From Pampus argenteus (Eukaryota > Chordata > Actinopteri > Scombriformes > Stromateidae), in assembly GCA_036937835.1 (NCBI GenBank), contig CM072881.1, positions 538,501 to 602,500 of the forward strand: a stretch of 64,000 bases of DNA. Reading direction: 5' to 3'. Position 1 is the first letter of the stretch. The number at the start of each line of letters is the position of its first letter. The translations under genes and the position numbers were made by a program. Positions 47,201-50,470 of the stretch are shown here, in pieces. Below the pieces are notes generated by a model. The model did not search any database and was not told the DNA's origin. It was given only the letters and a program-made list of their open reading frames with translations.

Positions 47201-49355
47201 TTTCTAATTATAGTTAGGCTGAGTGACTGAATTGCTGGATTTTTACATATTAGTATAACATTTTAAATGTTTATTTTAATTTCTTAGAGAGAAGCTTGAA
47301 AGACCCCCATATTGAGCGTGCTGTTGCTGTTTGCAAGAAGGTTGTGAGCATTTCACTTCAAAACATCCAGAACCACTTGCTGAACCTCCATTATGAACGC
47401 CATGCAGCTACGTGCAATGGCGTCCGCATGGCGGCGCGGTGCTTTCGATTTTTGCGCCAAAAAATACGTTTGCCATTTTTACACCTTTAGGAAATACGTA
47501 GGATCACCTAATTTGGCAGCGTGGACAAGACTCGCACCTTCTAACATCCCATTGAACCTCGCCCATGTGCGGCCCAAAATGGCTCCACAGCGCCCCCTAG
47601 AATATTTCAAAACCCCTCCCCATAGGGGTTTTTATGGAGTTGGAACATGAAAATCGGTACACTTGTGTAGCATAACCAGATGAACAAAAAAGTCTCTGGC
47701 ACCAATGGTCTACTCCAAACCGGAAGTCGGCCATTTTGAATTTTTGTTTCTCTACTGAAAACGAACTAGTCCGAGGGATTTCGGCCAATCCACTTCAAAT
47801 TTGGCTGACAACATCTCCAGACTCAGCTTATCTTAAATTATGCTCTGCGCATCCGTAGCACAAAGGGCGTGGCTGCTACGGCTCGAGAAAAATAGCGTTT
47901 TTCAATTCCTTTGGCCAAAAATACACGTTTCACAGTTTGCCAGCATAAAACCACATTTAAGAAACACGTAGGATCACCAAATTTGACACGCTGGACAAAG
48001 CTCGCACCTTCTAACATCCCATTGAGCCACACCCATGTACGGCAAAAAATGGCTCCACAGCGCCCCCTTGAAATTTTCAAAAACCCCTCCCCATAAGGCT
48101 TTTTATGGAGTTGGAACATGAAACTCGGTACACATGTGTAGACTGAGGAGATGAACAAAAAAGTCTCTTGCGCAAATTTACTTTTCCCAACAGGGAGTCT
48201 GCCATTTTCAATTTAATTTTCCCTCATTGAAAATCAATGGAAATTTTCCCTATTGAAAACCACTGTAAATCTTGCTCATTGAAAAGCAATGGCATTTTTA
48301 CCCATTGAAAACCAATAGCATTTTTACCCATTGAAAAGCAATGGAACTTTCCTCATTGAAAAGCAATGGCAATTTTACCCATTGAAAACCTATTGAAATC
48401 CTACAGATTCCTGCAATTCTCACAGCCGCATTTATTTTCCAAGCGCGACAGGGTGTGTGTCGCATGTCGGGCAGCGGCGGGCGGCATAAGCGAGGGACCT
48501 ACAACACCACTTGCGGTTTTAATTTATATTGTTTTAAATGTCTTTCTCAGGGGATTCTTGTTGAATGCACTTTTTTGTTTCTCTGAGCTCTGTTTTTGTT
48601 AAGGGCCTACCATGTTATTATTTAACTTTATTTGTTAAAAACTTGAGTGTAGCACCCTGATGTGAAATAAAGGGGGTTTGCTAAAAAATATTTTATTGTG
48701 ATTTTCCACTTTTTGCATTCAAATTAACAAAAACTCTAATAGAAGGGTCTACTTGAATCATCATACTGATGTTATTTTTTGCATCAAAGGGTTGAATTTA
48801 ACATTCATAAAACAATATATATCGCGTATCGCGATATAGCTTAAAAATATCGAGATATTGGTTATAGGCCATATCGTGCAGCCCTAAAACAGAAGATTTA
48901 CTGTGGAGTCAGATCTTAGTTTCGGTTTCATTTTCCCCCTCTGCAATTCTCCTTTTCATTCATTCAAGACATCCAACTGACAGTAACCGAAAACACTGTT
49001 TTAAGTATGGTTTTCAATAAGGTTTTAGTGTATTAAATTATTAAATCATTAATTCATTTTTGACCATTTTTAAATTTTAATTTTATGACAAATACATTCC
49101 AGTAAAAGTAAGCTTCTATCGAAAGAGACTGATACAAATCTACACCACTCAAAACCCCAAATATCATTTCATGGTCCAAGTGAGTCATAGGCGACTGAAA
49201 AATAAAATGATCAACATCAATGCATACCACAGCTGGCTCTCAATCCATTGGGCCAAGTAGTGTCGCACTTCGATGGGGAAATGCTGACCATACAGCGCCT
49301 GCATCTGGTGCAACGCCTCACCTTGCAGCTGCTGGGCCTGGATCCACATTGCCAT
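3882..49355 (-). CDS. stat5b: STAT5 transcription factor, complete gene, 18 coding exons (STAT5B-like)
   Basis: Signal transducer and activator of transcription 5. It is a latent cytoplasmic factor phosphorylated by JAK kinases after cytokine, growth hormone or prolactin signalling; it dimerises through SH2-phosphotyrosine contacts and binds GAS sites in the nucleus. The 18 exons listed below join in frame to 2361 nt, 786 codons plus stop. Domains by residue: N-domain 1-125, coiled coil about 126-330, DNA-binding about 331-475, linker to 592, SH2 593-692 with R619 in FLLRFSDSE, phosphotyrosine Y699 in DGYVKPQ, and acidic transactivation tail to 786. The tail reads DFDLEDTMDVARHVEELL and ends in QQS, like STAT5B and unlike the STAT5A tail. 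Introns are enlarged by transposons, the largest being 28318-39973. No stop or frameshift was seen in any exon. Which teleost ohnolog (stat5a or stat5b) this is would need a tree. Confidence 0.95.
4081..4315 (+). repeat. tRNA-derived SINE-like element in stat5b intron 17
   Basis: It starts with a tRNA-like head (GGCATTAGCTCAGTC, resembling an A box). A body follows with GGAAGGTGGGCTGGTAGCTG and GGGCATTGAGCAAGGCACCG, which I recognise from tRNA-related SINEs scattered through fish genomes. The B-box region is degraded. The exact SINE family is not assigned and the 3' limit is approximate. It lies between exons 18 and 17. Confidence 0.6.
4651..4758 (-). CDS. stat5b: stat5b coding exon 17 (transactivation domain)
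   Basis: Acceptor CTCTGGTAG above 4758, donor GTAAGC at 4650-4645. It encodes residues 710-745, EFTTQNPEPCGAAPTFMDQ and onward to NNFSVYPS. It aligns to the human segment between VVPEF and MYPQ, and the proline and serine richness fits the transactivation domain. Confidence 0.9.
4837..5250 (-). mobile_element. hAT transposase first-exon fragment (copy 1)
   Basis: The minus strand from about 5184 encodes MDAAIKPQ...GKFIFKKLPDGGINKTK. This matches the N-terminus of the hAT copy at 36265 (GKFSFKTLPDGSVDKTK), just before its BED zinc finger. The frame then runs into stops and no zinc finger follows. The block is nearly identical to 34015-34310, so the two are copies of one dispersed repeat. No terminal inverted repeats were recognised at either end. 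Confidence 0.6.
5424..6257 (+). mobile_element. Pogo-like (Tc1/mariner superfamily) non-autonomous element, copy 1, nested in hAT
   Basis: The right end reads CTATAGTCTGGAAAATACGG followed by TA. The left end, TTATTTTCCGGA, is shortened and runs into a GT/GC repeat. A short frame at 5528-5629 starts MENRSNSYDAAFKLNTIDL, as in the N-terminal helix-turn-helix of pogo/POGK-like transposases, and stops after 34 residues at the palindrome 5612-5668. It is closely similar to 24404-25281 apart from a deletion near the left end. Family placement rests on the N-terminus and the TA target. Confidence 0.65.
5612..5668. repeat. Perfect 28-bp-arm palindrome inside pogo-like copy 1
   Basis: Arms 5612-5639 and 5641-5668 are exact reverse complements separated by one base. 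The transposase frame ends inside the left arm. The same palindrome, with mismatches, sits at the equivalent place in copy 2 (24681-24737). Confidence 0.9.
6366..7101. other. stat5b intron 16 remainder, no feature recognised
   Basis: After a short (TA)n tract at 6366-6388 the sequence is unique-looking and AT-rich. Short frames near 6780-7010 have no recognisable similarity. Confidence 0.5.
7102..7153 (-). CDS. stat5b: stat5b coding exon 16 (activating tyrosine)
   Basis: A 52-nt exon with acceptor TTCTTGCAG and donor GTAAGT. It encodes residues 693-709, SKAVDGYVKPQIKQVVP. Y699 in GYVKPQ is the JAK target tyrosine, the same number as in human STAT5B. The linker before it is shorter than in human (TPPLSKAV here). 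Confidence 0.95.
7297..7452 (-). CDS. stat5b: stat5b coding exon 15 (SH2, C-terminal half)
   Basis: Acceptor TTTGGCTAG, donor GTATGT. It encodes residues 641-692, including RLVWNLLPYTTKDFSIRSLA and PDRPKDEVFAKYYTPP. This is the second half of the STAT-type SH2 domain. Confidence 0.95.
7734..7876 (-). CDS. stat5b: stat5b coding exon 14 (SH2, phosphotyrosine pocket)
   Basis: Acceptor GATTACTGCAG, donor GTATGA. It encodes residues 593-640: AILGFVNKQQAQDML, then GTFLLRFSDSEIGG with the phosphotyrosine-binding arginine R619, ending WVAENPNKP. The stretch after IAW is four residues longer than in human STAT5B. Confidence 0.95.
8016..8181. repeat. 53-bp-arm inverted repeat at the 5' border of the L2 element
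   Basis: Arms 8016-8068 and 8129-8181 are reverse complements apart from a single mismatch, and enclose a 60-bp loop. The right arm runs directly into the L2 coding sequence. The left arm marks where recognisable L2 similarity stops, so this looks like a fold-back at a truncated 5' end. Confidence 0.85.
8122..10068 (+). CDS. L2-clade LINE reverse transcriptase, long open frame
   Basis: A 648-codon frame without a stop. It carries an RT palm domain with DLSAAFDTIDH (first catalytic aspartate), GVPQGSVLGPLLF, and the YADDTQLYL catalytic pair near 9230, then the thumb and a C-terminal region ending TFLFDKAYN. The apurinic endonuclease expected at the N-terminus is absent, so the element is 5'-truncated. 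The first 30 or so residues come from the fold-back arm and loop, so the natural protein did not start here. It lies antisense to stat5b in intron 13. It is probably not expressed as a functional protein, but its lack of stops suggests recent insertion. Confidence 0.85.
   Translation: MKCLQRQITKSSCVRFNLLEITMTWMNENIRKALRNARTAYYSSLIEENNNNPRFLFSTVARLTENHSSIESSIPLSLTSNDFMSFFNDKIINIRDKIHHLLPSTGTHLISDTASLEIAIKPDIYLDCFSPVDIKQITTIISSSKLSTCLLDPIPTRLLKDVLPLVSPSLLNMINLSLLSGYVPQSFKIAVIKPLLKKTTLDQEVLANYRPISNLSFISKVLEKAVANQLCDFLHTNSLFEEFQSGFRVNHSTETALVKVTNDLLMASDKGLISVLVLLDLSAAFDTIDHQILLQRLEYQIGIKGTALGWFKSYFLDRSQFVHVHDESSMQTKVSHGVPQGSVLGPLLFSLYMLPLGNIIRNHSINFHCYADDTQLYLSIKPDETNHLTRLQACIKDIKNWMTHNFLMLNSEKTEVLVIGPKHLRNYHSRDLALDGITLATSSTVKNLGVVFDQDLSFNNYIKQLSRTAFFHLRNIAKIRRIISQVDAEKLVHAFVTSRLDYCNSLLSGCSNKSLKSLQLIQNAAACVLTGTKIRDHISPILASLHWLPVKSRIEFKILLLTYKALHGQAPSYLKELIVPYHPTRTLHSQDGGFLVVPIVSKSRLGARAFSYQAPLLWNKLPLCVREADTVNTFKSRLKTFLFDKAYN
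8182..10718 (+). mobile_element. L2 LINE (Maui/L2 type), 5'-truncated
   Basis: The RT frame is followed by a 3' UTR of about 650 bp with CT-rich and (CTAT) stretches, a conserved block (CCTGGGAGAGGGATCCCTCC), and the 3' end GGGCTATATAAATAAAATTT followed by (GATTT)n. The pentamer tail replaces poly(A), as is usual in fish L2. Seven other pieces of this family occur in the window. Confidence 0.85.
10719..11275. other. stat5b intron 13, imperfect tandem duplication, otherwise unassigned
   Basis: At about 10825-10985 two degenerate copies of a unit of roughly 90 bp follow each other. Both contain GGATCCGG(G/A)CATGTT near the start and TTGTATTTTTGTGT near the end. An 81-codon plus-strand frame (10760-11005) covers them and reads acidic (SDNDERDPGMLDP). 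I recognise no family. Confidence 0.35.
11276..11370 (-). CDS. stat5b: stat5b coding exon 13 (linker domain)
   Basis: Acceptor TTTGTGCAG, donor GTAATG. It encodes residues 562-592, ESLPGRNFTFWQWFDGVVEL and KPHWND, the end of the linker domain before SH2. It sits between two L2 insertions. Confidence 0.95.
11577..13347 (+). mobile_element. L2 LINE, decayed second copy
   Basis: Starts at the RT segment EKAVANQLCDFLYTNSLFEE and ends with GGGCTATACAAATAAAATTT. Compared with the copy at 8.2 kb it has a frameshift near 11840, small deletions, a stop near 12378, and YADN in place of YADD, so the catalytic aspartate pair is broken. The order of fragments and the 3' UTR are conserved. It is a dead copy in stat5b intron 12, antisense to the gene. 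Confidence 0.85.
13413..13619 (-). CDS. stat5b: stat5b coding exon 12 (linker domain)
   Basis: Acceptor GTCTCTTCAG, donor GTGAGG. It encodes residues 493-561, GRVPFIVPDKVLWPQLCEAL and ENLSED-like NLVFLAQKAF to SWAQFNR. This matches the STAT5 linker closely. Confidence 0.95.
13620..14410. other. stat5b intron 11 segment, no feature recognised
   Basis: AT-rich intron DNA between exon 12 and a LINE. Open frames are short and unlike anything known to me. Confidence 0.5.
14411..17385 (+). mobile_element. CR1/Rex1-like LINE, copy 1, near full length but broken
   Basis: The 5' end (CTCCTGGTGGCAGCCTGTTG at about 14420) is shared with the copies at 29369 and 42012, so the 5' UTR is present. Domains on the plus strand: endonuclease from about 14686 (MGNVRSLGNKTDELAALV, then CFSETWL), RT with LVPVPKKSRPSDLADYRPV-like sequence near 16050, DFSSAFNTIQ near 16310, GAPQGTVLSPFLFTLYTTD, and FSDD near 16573 in the place of YADD. 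A C-terminal part follows to 17200. There are frameshifts near 14940 and 15240 and stops near 16041 and 16159. The endonuclease C-terminus is partly deleted. The exact clade (CR1, Rex1-Babar) is not settled. It is antisense to stat5b. Confidence 0.8.
17470..17562 (-). CDS. stat5b: stat5b coding exon 11 (end of DNA-binding domain)
   Basis: Acceptor TTTTACTGCAG, donor GTGAGT. It encodes residues 462-492, [20 protein letters not shown] to DNAFAEP. This stretch is virtually invariant among STAT5 proteins. Fewer than 100 bp separate it from the LINE. Confidence 0.97.
17795..17917 (-). CDS. stat5b: stat5b coding exon 10 (DNA-binding domain)
   Basis: Acceptor GTGTGTGCAG, donor GTAAAT. It encodes residues 421-461, [20 protein letters not shown] and FESQFSVGGNELVFHVK. 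The basic KRIKRSDRR is part of the DNA-contacting loop. Confidence 0.97.
17918..18963. other. stat5b intron 9 segment before the BEL/Pao remnant
   Basis: No recognised feature. A left LTR of the BEL/Pao element could lie here, but I found no sequence near 18100-18960 matching the DNA after 22466, so none is called. Confidence 0.4.
18964..20437 (+). pseudogene. BEL/Pao gag-like region, broken
   Basis: A charged, coiled-coil-like N-terminal frame (about 19030-19335) is followed by gag-like frames interrupted by a TGA near 19333, a stop near 19609 and further shifts. At 20221-20437 a CCHC-type zinc-knuckle region reads CNCCGENHPIHRCKGLTEMP, then FACLRKGHNSKDCRNRAMCG. This arrangement is typical of Pao-family gag. 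It is an old, inactive copy in stat5b intron 9. Confidence 0.7.
20448..21053 (-). mobile_element. L2 3' end inserted in the BEL/Pao remnant (minus strand)
   Basis: Reverse complement of the L2 3' UTR. It begins with the tail (AAATTTTATTTATATAGCCC near 20475), runs through the TCCCAGGACGGACAG block, and ends in GATAGATAG at about 21050. No coding sequence is included. It is the only long L2 piece of the window on the stat5b-sense strand. Confidence 0.85.
21060..22466 (+). pseudogene. BEL/Pao pol remnant: RNase H and integrase
   Basis: Fragments in order: YDPLG and WDEPLPRDLKLRWEAW (end of the Pao RT/A17 region), HHFSDASSQGYGQCSYI (RNase H start), a stop and frameshift near 21390, RLELTAAVISAAVSNMLREE and WTDSKVVLGYI (RNase H), another break near 21640, then a frame at 22038-22535 with an integrase zinc-binding region (HHHDKVQHQGRGQTLNELR, CVRCRR) and the start of the integrase core (YCGIDCFGPF). 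Protease and the RT palm are missing where the L2 piece sits. No 3' LTR was found. It cannot encode a working polyprotein. Confidence 0.75.
22540..23827. other. stat5b intron 9 remainder, no feature recognised
   Basis: AT-rich, apparently unique sequence up to the donor of exon 9. A short (GTAA)n tract lies near 23470. Confidence 0.5.
23828..23915 (-). CDS. stat5b: stat5b coding exon 9 (DNA-binding domain)
   Basis: Acceptor TGCCTTGGTAG, donor GTAAAC. It encodes residues 391-420, ESSGEILNNNCVMEYHQATG to SAHFRNM. Confidence 0.96.
24189..24368 (-). CDS. stat5b: stat5b coding exon 8 (start of DNA-binding domain)
   Basis: Acceptor CTTTTCTTCAG, donor GTGAGG. It encodes residues 331-390, [20 protein letters not shown] through VGGKLNVHMNPPQVKAVIV to LLKNESTH, nearly identical to mammalian STAT5. 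Confidence 0.97.
24404..25281 (+). mobile_element. Pogo-like non-autonomous element, copy 2
   Basis: Ends are CCATATTTTCCGGACTATAA at 24404 and, on the other strand at 25281, CCGTATTTTCCGGACTATAG, each bordered by TA (24402-24403 and 25282-25283). A short frame from 24597 reads MENRSISYDAAFKLNAIDLA, a pogo/POGK-like transposase N-terminus, and stops at the palindrome 24681-24737. It lies between exon 8 and exon 7 of stat5b, starting 35 bp past the exon 8 acceptor. Confidence 0.75.
24681..24737. repeat. 28-bp-arm palindrome inside pogo-like copy 2
   Basis: Arms 24681-24708 and 24710-24737 pair with a few mismatches around a single central base. Position and sequence match the perfect palindrome in copy 1. 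Confidence 0.85.
25284..26610. other. stat5b intron 7 segment, no feature recognised
   Basis: AT-rich intron DNA with no coding similarity, no transposon ends and no notable repeat. Confidence 0.5.
26611..27353 (+). mobile_element. L2 LINE 3' fragment
   Basis: Begins in the last RT codons (TGTTCGGGAGGCAGACACGG), passes the end of the frame (LFDKAYN) near 26699 and the full 3' UTR, and ends GGGCTATATAAATAAAATTT plus (GATTT)n. It is a 5'-truncated plus-strand copy, in inverted orientation to the L2 piece at 20448-21053. Confidence 0.88.
27684..27839 (-). CDS. stat5b: stat5b coding exon 7 (coiled coil, end)
   Basis: Acceptor TTATCTGTCAG, donor GTGAGG. It encodes residues 279-330, CEKLADLIWQNRQQIRRCEH to LNADITDIISALVT. 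Confidence 0.96.
28166..28317 (-). CDS. stat5b: stat5b coding exon 6 (coiled coil)
   Basis: Acceptor GTGTTTGCAG, donor GTACAA. It encodes residues 229-278, DLSEQHQKTLTLLRKQQTLI to GGPHEGGLDVLQSW. Confidence 0.96.
28318..29169. other. stat5b intron 5 start, no feature recognised
   Basis: AT-rich intron DNA without recognised repeats or coding similarity. Confidence 0.5.
29170..29347 (+). mobile_element. L2 RT scrap
   Basis: Similar to L2 RT around the YADD motif: the plus strand has ATACCCAATTATATTTATC followed by a region matching PDETNHLTRLQACIKDIK, but with stops and missing bases. It directly precedes the 5' end of the CR1-like copy 2. Confidence 0.6.
29369..32191 (+). mobile_element. 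CR1/Rex1-like LINE, copy 2
   Basis: The 5' end (CTCCTGGTGGCAGCCTGTTG at about 29383) is present. A 253-codon frame at 29397-30158 holds the endonuclease (MGNVRSLGNKTDELAALV, FCFSETWLHSHIHD, GDFNHVSFNTN) and ends at a stop. A second frame, 30213-30926, runs from the end of the endonuclease into the linker, and a third, 31045-32007, contains the RT (RPSDLADYRPVALTSHVMK, GAPQGTLLSPFLFTLYTTD, FSDDSAVVG). After KKGVSRL near 31860 about 330 nt present in copy 1 are missing. The 3' end is AATAAAGTATATCTATC with a (TATC)n tail. It lies in stat5b intron 5, antisense. Confidence 0.82.
32667..33235 (+). mobile_element. hAT (Charlie/GTF2IRD2-like) fragment
   Basis: Starts CAGTGGTCCCCAAACTACGA, a typical hAT terminus. 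The plus strand then encodes broken pieces resembling the C-terminal half of hAT transposases of the GTF2IRD2-like group, with FGV, then FQNPFVSDIDEAQPSYQFKL and LAELQNCDVLKDTF. There are stops (near 33041) and most of the transposase is missing. The right terminus was not found. Confidence 0.6.
33973..34011 (-). mobile_element. L2 3'-end scrap
   Basis: Reverse complement of the L2 segment before the tail (ATACATTTGTCTCAGAGGGC). It is about 40 bp long and abuts the hAT-exon repeat. Confidence 0.55.
34015..34330 (-). mobile_element. hAT transposase first-exon fragment (copy 2)
   Basis: Near-identical to 4930-5245, in the same orientation and 29 kb away. Its minus strand carries the same MDAA...GKFIFKKLPDGGINKT start, followed by a stop. 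It differs from copy 1 by small indels (extra GTGT near 34261). Confidence 0.6.
34413..35071 (+). mobile_element. Tc1-like transposon fragment A, open N-terminal transposase frame
   Basis: A 209-codon frame from 34442 starts MRRFLNPTEVAQVVQVVQVL. It has a paired-like helix-turn-helix (STRAAARRFNVSPSTISRTW), a second HTH region, and the first catalytic aspartate in LFTDESRFTLS. Similarity stops after about 35003, before the second aspartate and the third acidic residue, so it is truncated. No terminal repeat was found on either side. The first about 250 bp match fragment B (38304-39383) in opposite orientation. Confidence 0.8.
35461..35551 (+). mobile_element. L2 3' end, left half, split by a Tc1 insertion
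   Basis: Matches the L2 3' UTR from CGAGGGTCTAAGGACAGAGG to GGGCTATATA, then breaks off. The missing end (AATAAAATTTGATTGATT) resumes at 39481, exactly after the Tc1 element. Confidence 0.8.
36072..37307 (+). mobile_element. hAT transposon, internally deleted, with perfect 8-bp target duplication
   Basis: Termini TAGTGCTGTCAA and (other strand) TAGTGCTGTCAA are perfect inverted repeats, flanked on both sides by GTAGTGAC (36064-36071 and 37308-37315). A frame from 36265 encodes GKFSFKTLPDGSVDKTK and a BED-type zinc finger (VICMYCRCELNYHRSTTSLK). A second frame, 36468-36794, joins a serine/acidic linker to the hAT C-terminal dimerisation motif (ARKYLATPATLVPSERLF). The catalytic core between them is missing, so it is non-autonomous. 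Confidence 0.92.
38304..39383 (-). mobile_element. Tc1-like transposon fragment B (internally deleted), nested in the outer Tc1
   Basis: Ends CACCGCTCACAAAAATTAAA at 38304 and, on the other strand at 39383, CACTGCTCACAAAAATTAAA, with TA next to the right end. The minus strand holds the N-terminus (MRRFLNPTEVAQVVQVVQVL from about 39085), and after an internal deletion near 38870 the C-terminal catalytic region, with a frame resembling the SPDLNPIEH motif near 38765. Sister of fragment A. Confidence 0.82.
39479..39510 (+). mobile_element. L2 3' tail, right half
   Basis: TAAATAAAATTTGATTGATTGATT completes the L2 3' end broken at 35551. The duplicated dinucleotide is TA, as expected for Tc1. Confidence 0.75.
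39974..40104 (-). CDS. stat5b: stat5b coding exon 5 (coiled coil)
   Basis: Acceptor CTGGTCTGTCAG, donor GTATGA. It encodes residues 185-228, AQLSSLTSLPLAERTQRETT to LTREATTLQKYRL. Confidence 0.95.
40582..40759 (-). CDS. stat5b: stat5b coding exon 4 (coiled coil)
   Basis: Acceptor TTGTGTTCAG, donor GTGAGG. It encodes residues 126-184, ASCGSGAQAMDSLSQRHQQI through FEELRLATQETENELRKLQ to YQENLRLQ. Confidence 0.95.
40905..40994 (-). CDS. stat5b: stat5b coding exon 3 (N-domain end)
   Basis: Acceptor ATCTCTGCAG, donor GTAAGT. It encodes residues 96-125, STYDRCPLELVRCIKHILQS and EQRLVQEATN. Confidence 0.95.
41085..42012 (-). mobile_element. CR1/Rex1-like LINE 5' fragment, copy 3
   Basis: Minus strand. 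The 5' end near 42012 shares the TGGCAGCCTGTTGCAG leader with copies 1 and 2. A frame at 41881-41675 begins MLFTRIALFLIILTVLGSLR. It is followed by the endonuclease start (ITGNVRSLGNKVDELEALV, CFTETWLHEQIPD) at 41662-41456 and a later endonuclease part (LRPYYLPREF, DFNHVSL) to about 41085. RT and 3' end are absent. It represents a related but distinct subfamily. This is the only CR1-like piece on the stat5b-sense strand. Confidence 0.75.
42013..42865. other. stat5b intron 2 segment, no feature recognised
   Basis: No coding similarity or transposon end recognised. The short direct repeat GTGTCAAGTG occurs twice near 42222-42240. Confidence 0.45.
42870..43925 (-). mobile_element. Tc1-like transposon fragment C
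   Basis: Minus-strand transposase in two parts. The N-terminal HTH region is 43914-43603 (ELSQDIRKKIINKHLQGKGY, then GRGRRRKIDDKSRRRI). The C-terminal catalytic part is 43571-43140 (KHGGGSMMFWGCFAA, LQQDNNPKHTAKNTQEWLRG, MSPDLNPIEHLWKELK). Only about 30 nt separate the two, so the region with the first catalytic aspartate is deleted. The outer sequence ACAAAATTGTTGGTACCC at about 42877 fits one terminus. The other is lost. Confidence 0.82.
43926..44582. other. stat5b intron 2 remainder, no feature recognised
   Basis: No recognisable coding or repeat content. Confidence 0.45.
44583..44739 (-). CDS. stat5b: stat5b coding exon 2 (N-domain)
   Basis: Acceptor CCTATCATAG, donor GTACCA. It encodes residues 43-95, DSVELDNPAEEAKAKRLLDN through GGEDGFLLKIKLGHYAKQLK. 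Confidence 0.95.
44740..45410. other. stat5b intron 1 segment, no feature recognised
   Basis: AT-rich, with A-rich stretches and no transposon ends recognised before the L2 fragment at 45411. Confidence 0.45.
45411..45712 (+). mobile_element. L2 LINE 3' UTR fragment
   Basis: Plus-strand L2 3' UTR from about GTAATTCATTAATATTCATT to GGGCTATATAAATAAAATTT. The tail is unusual: AAAATAAAATTTGAAATTTG instead of (GATTT)n. Confidence 0.85.
46127..46924 (+). pseudogene. hAT transposase (ZBED1-like), N-terminal part only
   Basis: A 265-codon frame. It has a BED zinc finger (VLCKICRKTVATKGSSTTNL, then HHLKCH), a linker, and the start of the RNase H-like fold: KPYLSLTVHYIDNWEMKSLC and ITTDNGANIVKAV, with the first and second catalytic-type aspartates. 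It ends CFGHRLHLAIGE at a donor-like GTGAGT. A continuation at 47287-47445 (ERSLKDPHIERAVAVCKKVV) would be the next exon, then similarity is lost, so the third acidic residue and the dimerisation domain are absent. Confidence 0.8.
47461..48170. repeat. Two diverged tandem copies of a fish repeat unit inside the hAT
   Basis: Segments of about 240 bp at 47470-47710 and 47925-48170 are alike. Both contain CACGCTGGACAAAGCTCGCA-like, CTTCTAACATCCCATTGA, AAAATGGCTCCACAGCGCCC and GGAGTTGGAACATGAAA. They are offset by about 455 bp. No protein family is recognised. Confidence 0.75.
48221..48400. repeat. Minisatellite of CATTGAAAANCAATGG units
   Basis: About seven degenerate units of roughly 25 bp, each with CCCATTGAAAA(C/G)CAATGG followed by CATTTTTA-like sequence. 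Each unit core is a small palindrome (ATTGAAAANCAAT). Confidence 0.8.
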
Positions 49356-49362
49356 GATGCTC
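49228..49362 (-). CDS. stat5b: stat5b coding exon 1 (start codon)
   Basis: Acceptor GCTTCAACAG, donor GTATGC. ATG at 49355-49353 opens MAMWIQAQQLQGEALHQMQA, then HFPIEVRHYLAQWIESQL. This matches the conserved STAT5 N-terminus, so the start is secure. Seven non-coding bases precede the ATG in this exon, so a 5' UTR exon lies upstream. Confidence 0.96.
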
Positions 49363-50393
49363 CTGTTGAAGCACAAGGATGGGGAAAAAGAAGCCAGAGA
49401 AATGATGAGGGACAAGGGACAGAAATAGAAAGCAGGAGTAGTAATGAGGAAGATGACCAGAGAGAGATTTCGCACAGAAGGGTAAGAGACAGTTAAGTTG
49501 GAGATGATGAAGAAGGAGAGTAGAGCAGGGGTACAGTCATCACAATGTATTTTGTGAACAAAGAGATGCTTTATAGTCAAATGGATGCCTTCCAGATATG
49601 GGAAACAGGGATATCAGTAAAGAAACACAAACCAACCCCTGACAAAATTGATAAGCAGTTCCAAAGAGATGCAACTGTTCCTATGTATCTCTTCCAATCA
49701 CTTTAGATGAAGTGCTACATCTCTACACATACAAGCTTTAAAAAACCTTAAACACACAAAACCTTTACCACAGCAAGGATCCTGTACATGTCCTAGAATA
49801 CAGCATCAGATCATTTGTTATAAACATCGTCTTGAATTTGGCACACTGATACAATAACAAGAGGTACTTGAACCTTAAACTTAAAACTTGGCTTGGAAAC
49901 ATTTAGAATCAGCAGCTTACTACATTACTTTATATAGTATCCTAACATAGACATGTTATTACACCCAGTTCATGTATTCAACTGCATATACACATATTTA
50001 CTGACCCGCTTGGGAAGCCTTTTCCACTGCTTCCTCGTGTATTACTAGATTTATTTCACAACAAGGCACCAGTTATGTTGCGCACCATTAACCCGAATTT
50101 AAAACTGTTCCAAATAAGTATGTCGAAATCCTTTGAGTAATAGTTTATACGGAGTTTCCACCTCGGTACAAGGAATAGTTTGTCAACTGTCAAGACTTCA
50201 AAGTATTTTCTAAGATACAGTTGAACTGGTGACACATGTAACAATATGCCAACTTTGGTCAAACAAACAAACACGCTAATGATAAAAACAATAACGTGAT
50301 GTTGCAACGTACGTTATTTAGCCAAGAAACATTTGATGAAAGAAGAACAGTAGCAATTCATTTATTACTTATCTGAATAAGTTTTGGTATTAC
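49363..50393. other. stat5b intron between the 5' UTR and the first coding exon
   Basis: No repeat or coding similarity recognised. Purine-rich stretch at about 49370-49520. Confidence 0.5.
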
Positions 50394-50470
50394 CTTCTCC
50401 GGGTCCACATGAGGTCCACAGCAGGGAAGATTTCTCTCCAACAAGTTTGAGAGATAGCTTAGCTTGCTAA
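50394..50470 (-). other. stat5b: Candidate stat5b 5' UTR exon (proximal)
   Basis: The minus strand has GACCCGGAGAAG followed by donor-like GTAATA at 50393. The position suits an untranslated exon, but the upper boundary is a guess and no acceptor was proven. Confidence 0.3.

Larger units (their letters stand above)
45834..48886 (+). mobile_element. ZBED-type hAT transposon with perfect 8-bp target duplications
   Basis: The element lies between direct repeats AAACAGAA (45826-45833 and 48887-48894). The outer bases are TAGGG... and ...CCCTA. Subterminal TATATCG and CGATATA motifs are frequent at both ends (45842-45910 and 48817-48860). It carries a transposase N-terminal frame (46127-46924) and a second exon-like segment from 47287. 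The rest of the transposase is replaced by unrelated repeated DNA (47461-48400). It lies in stat5b intron 1. Confidence 0.9.
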
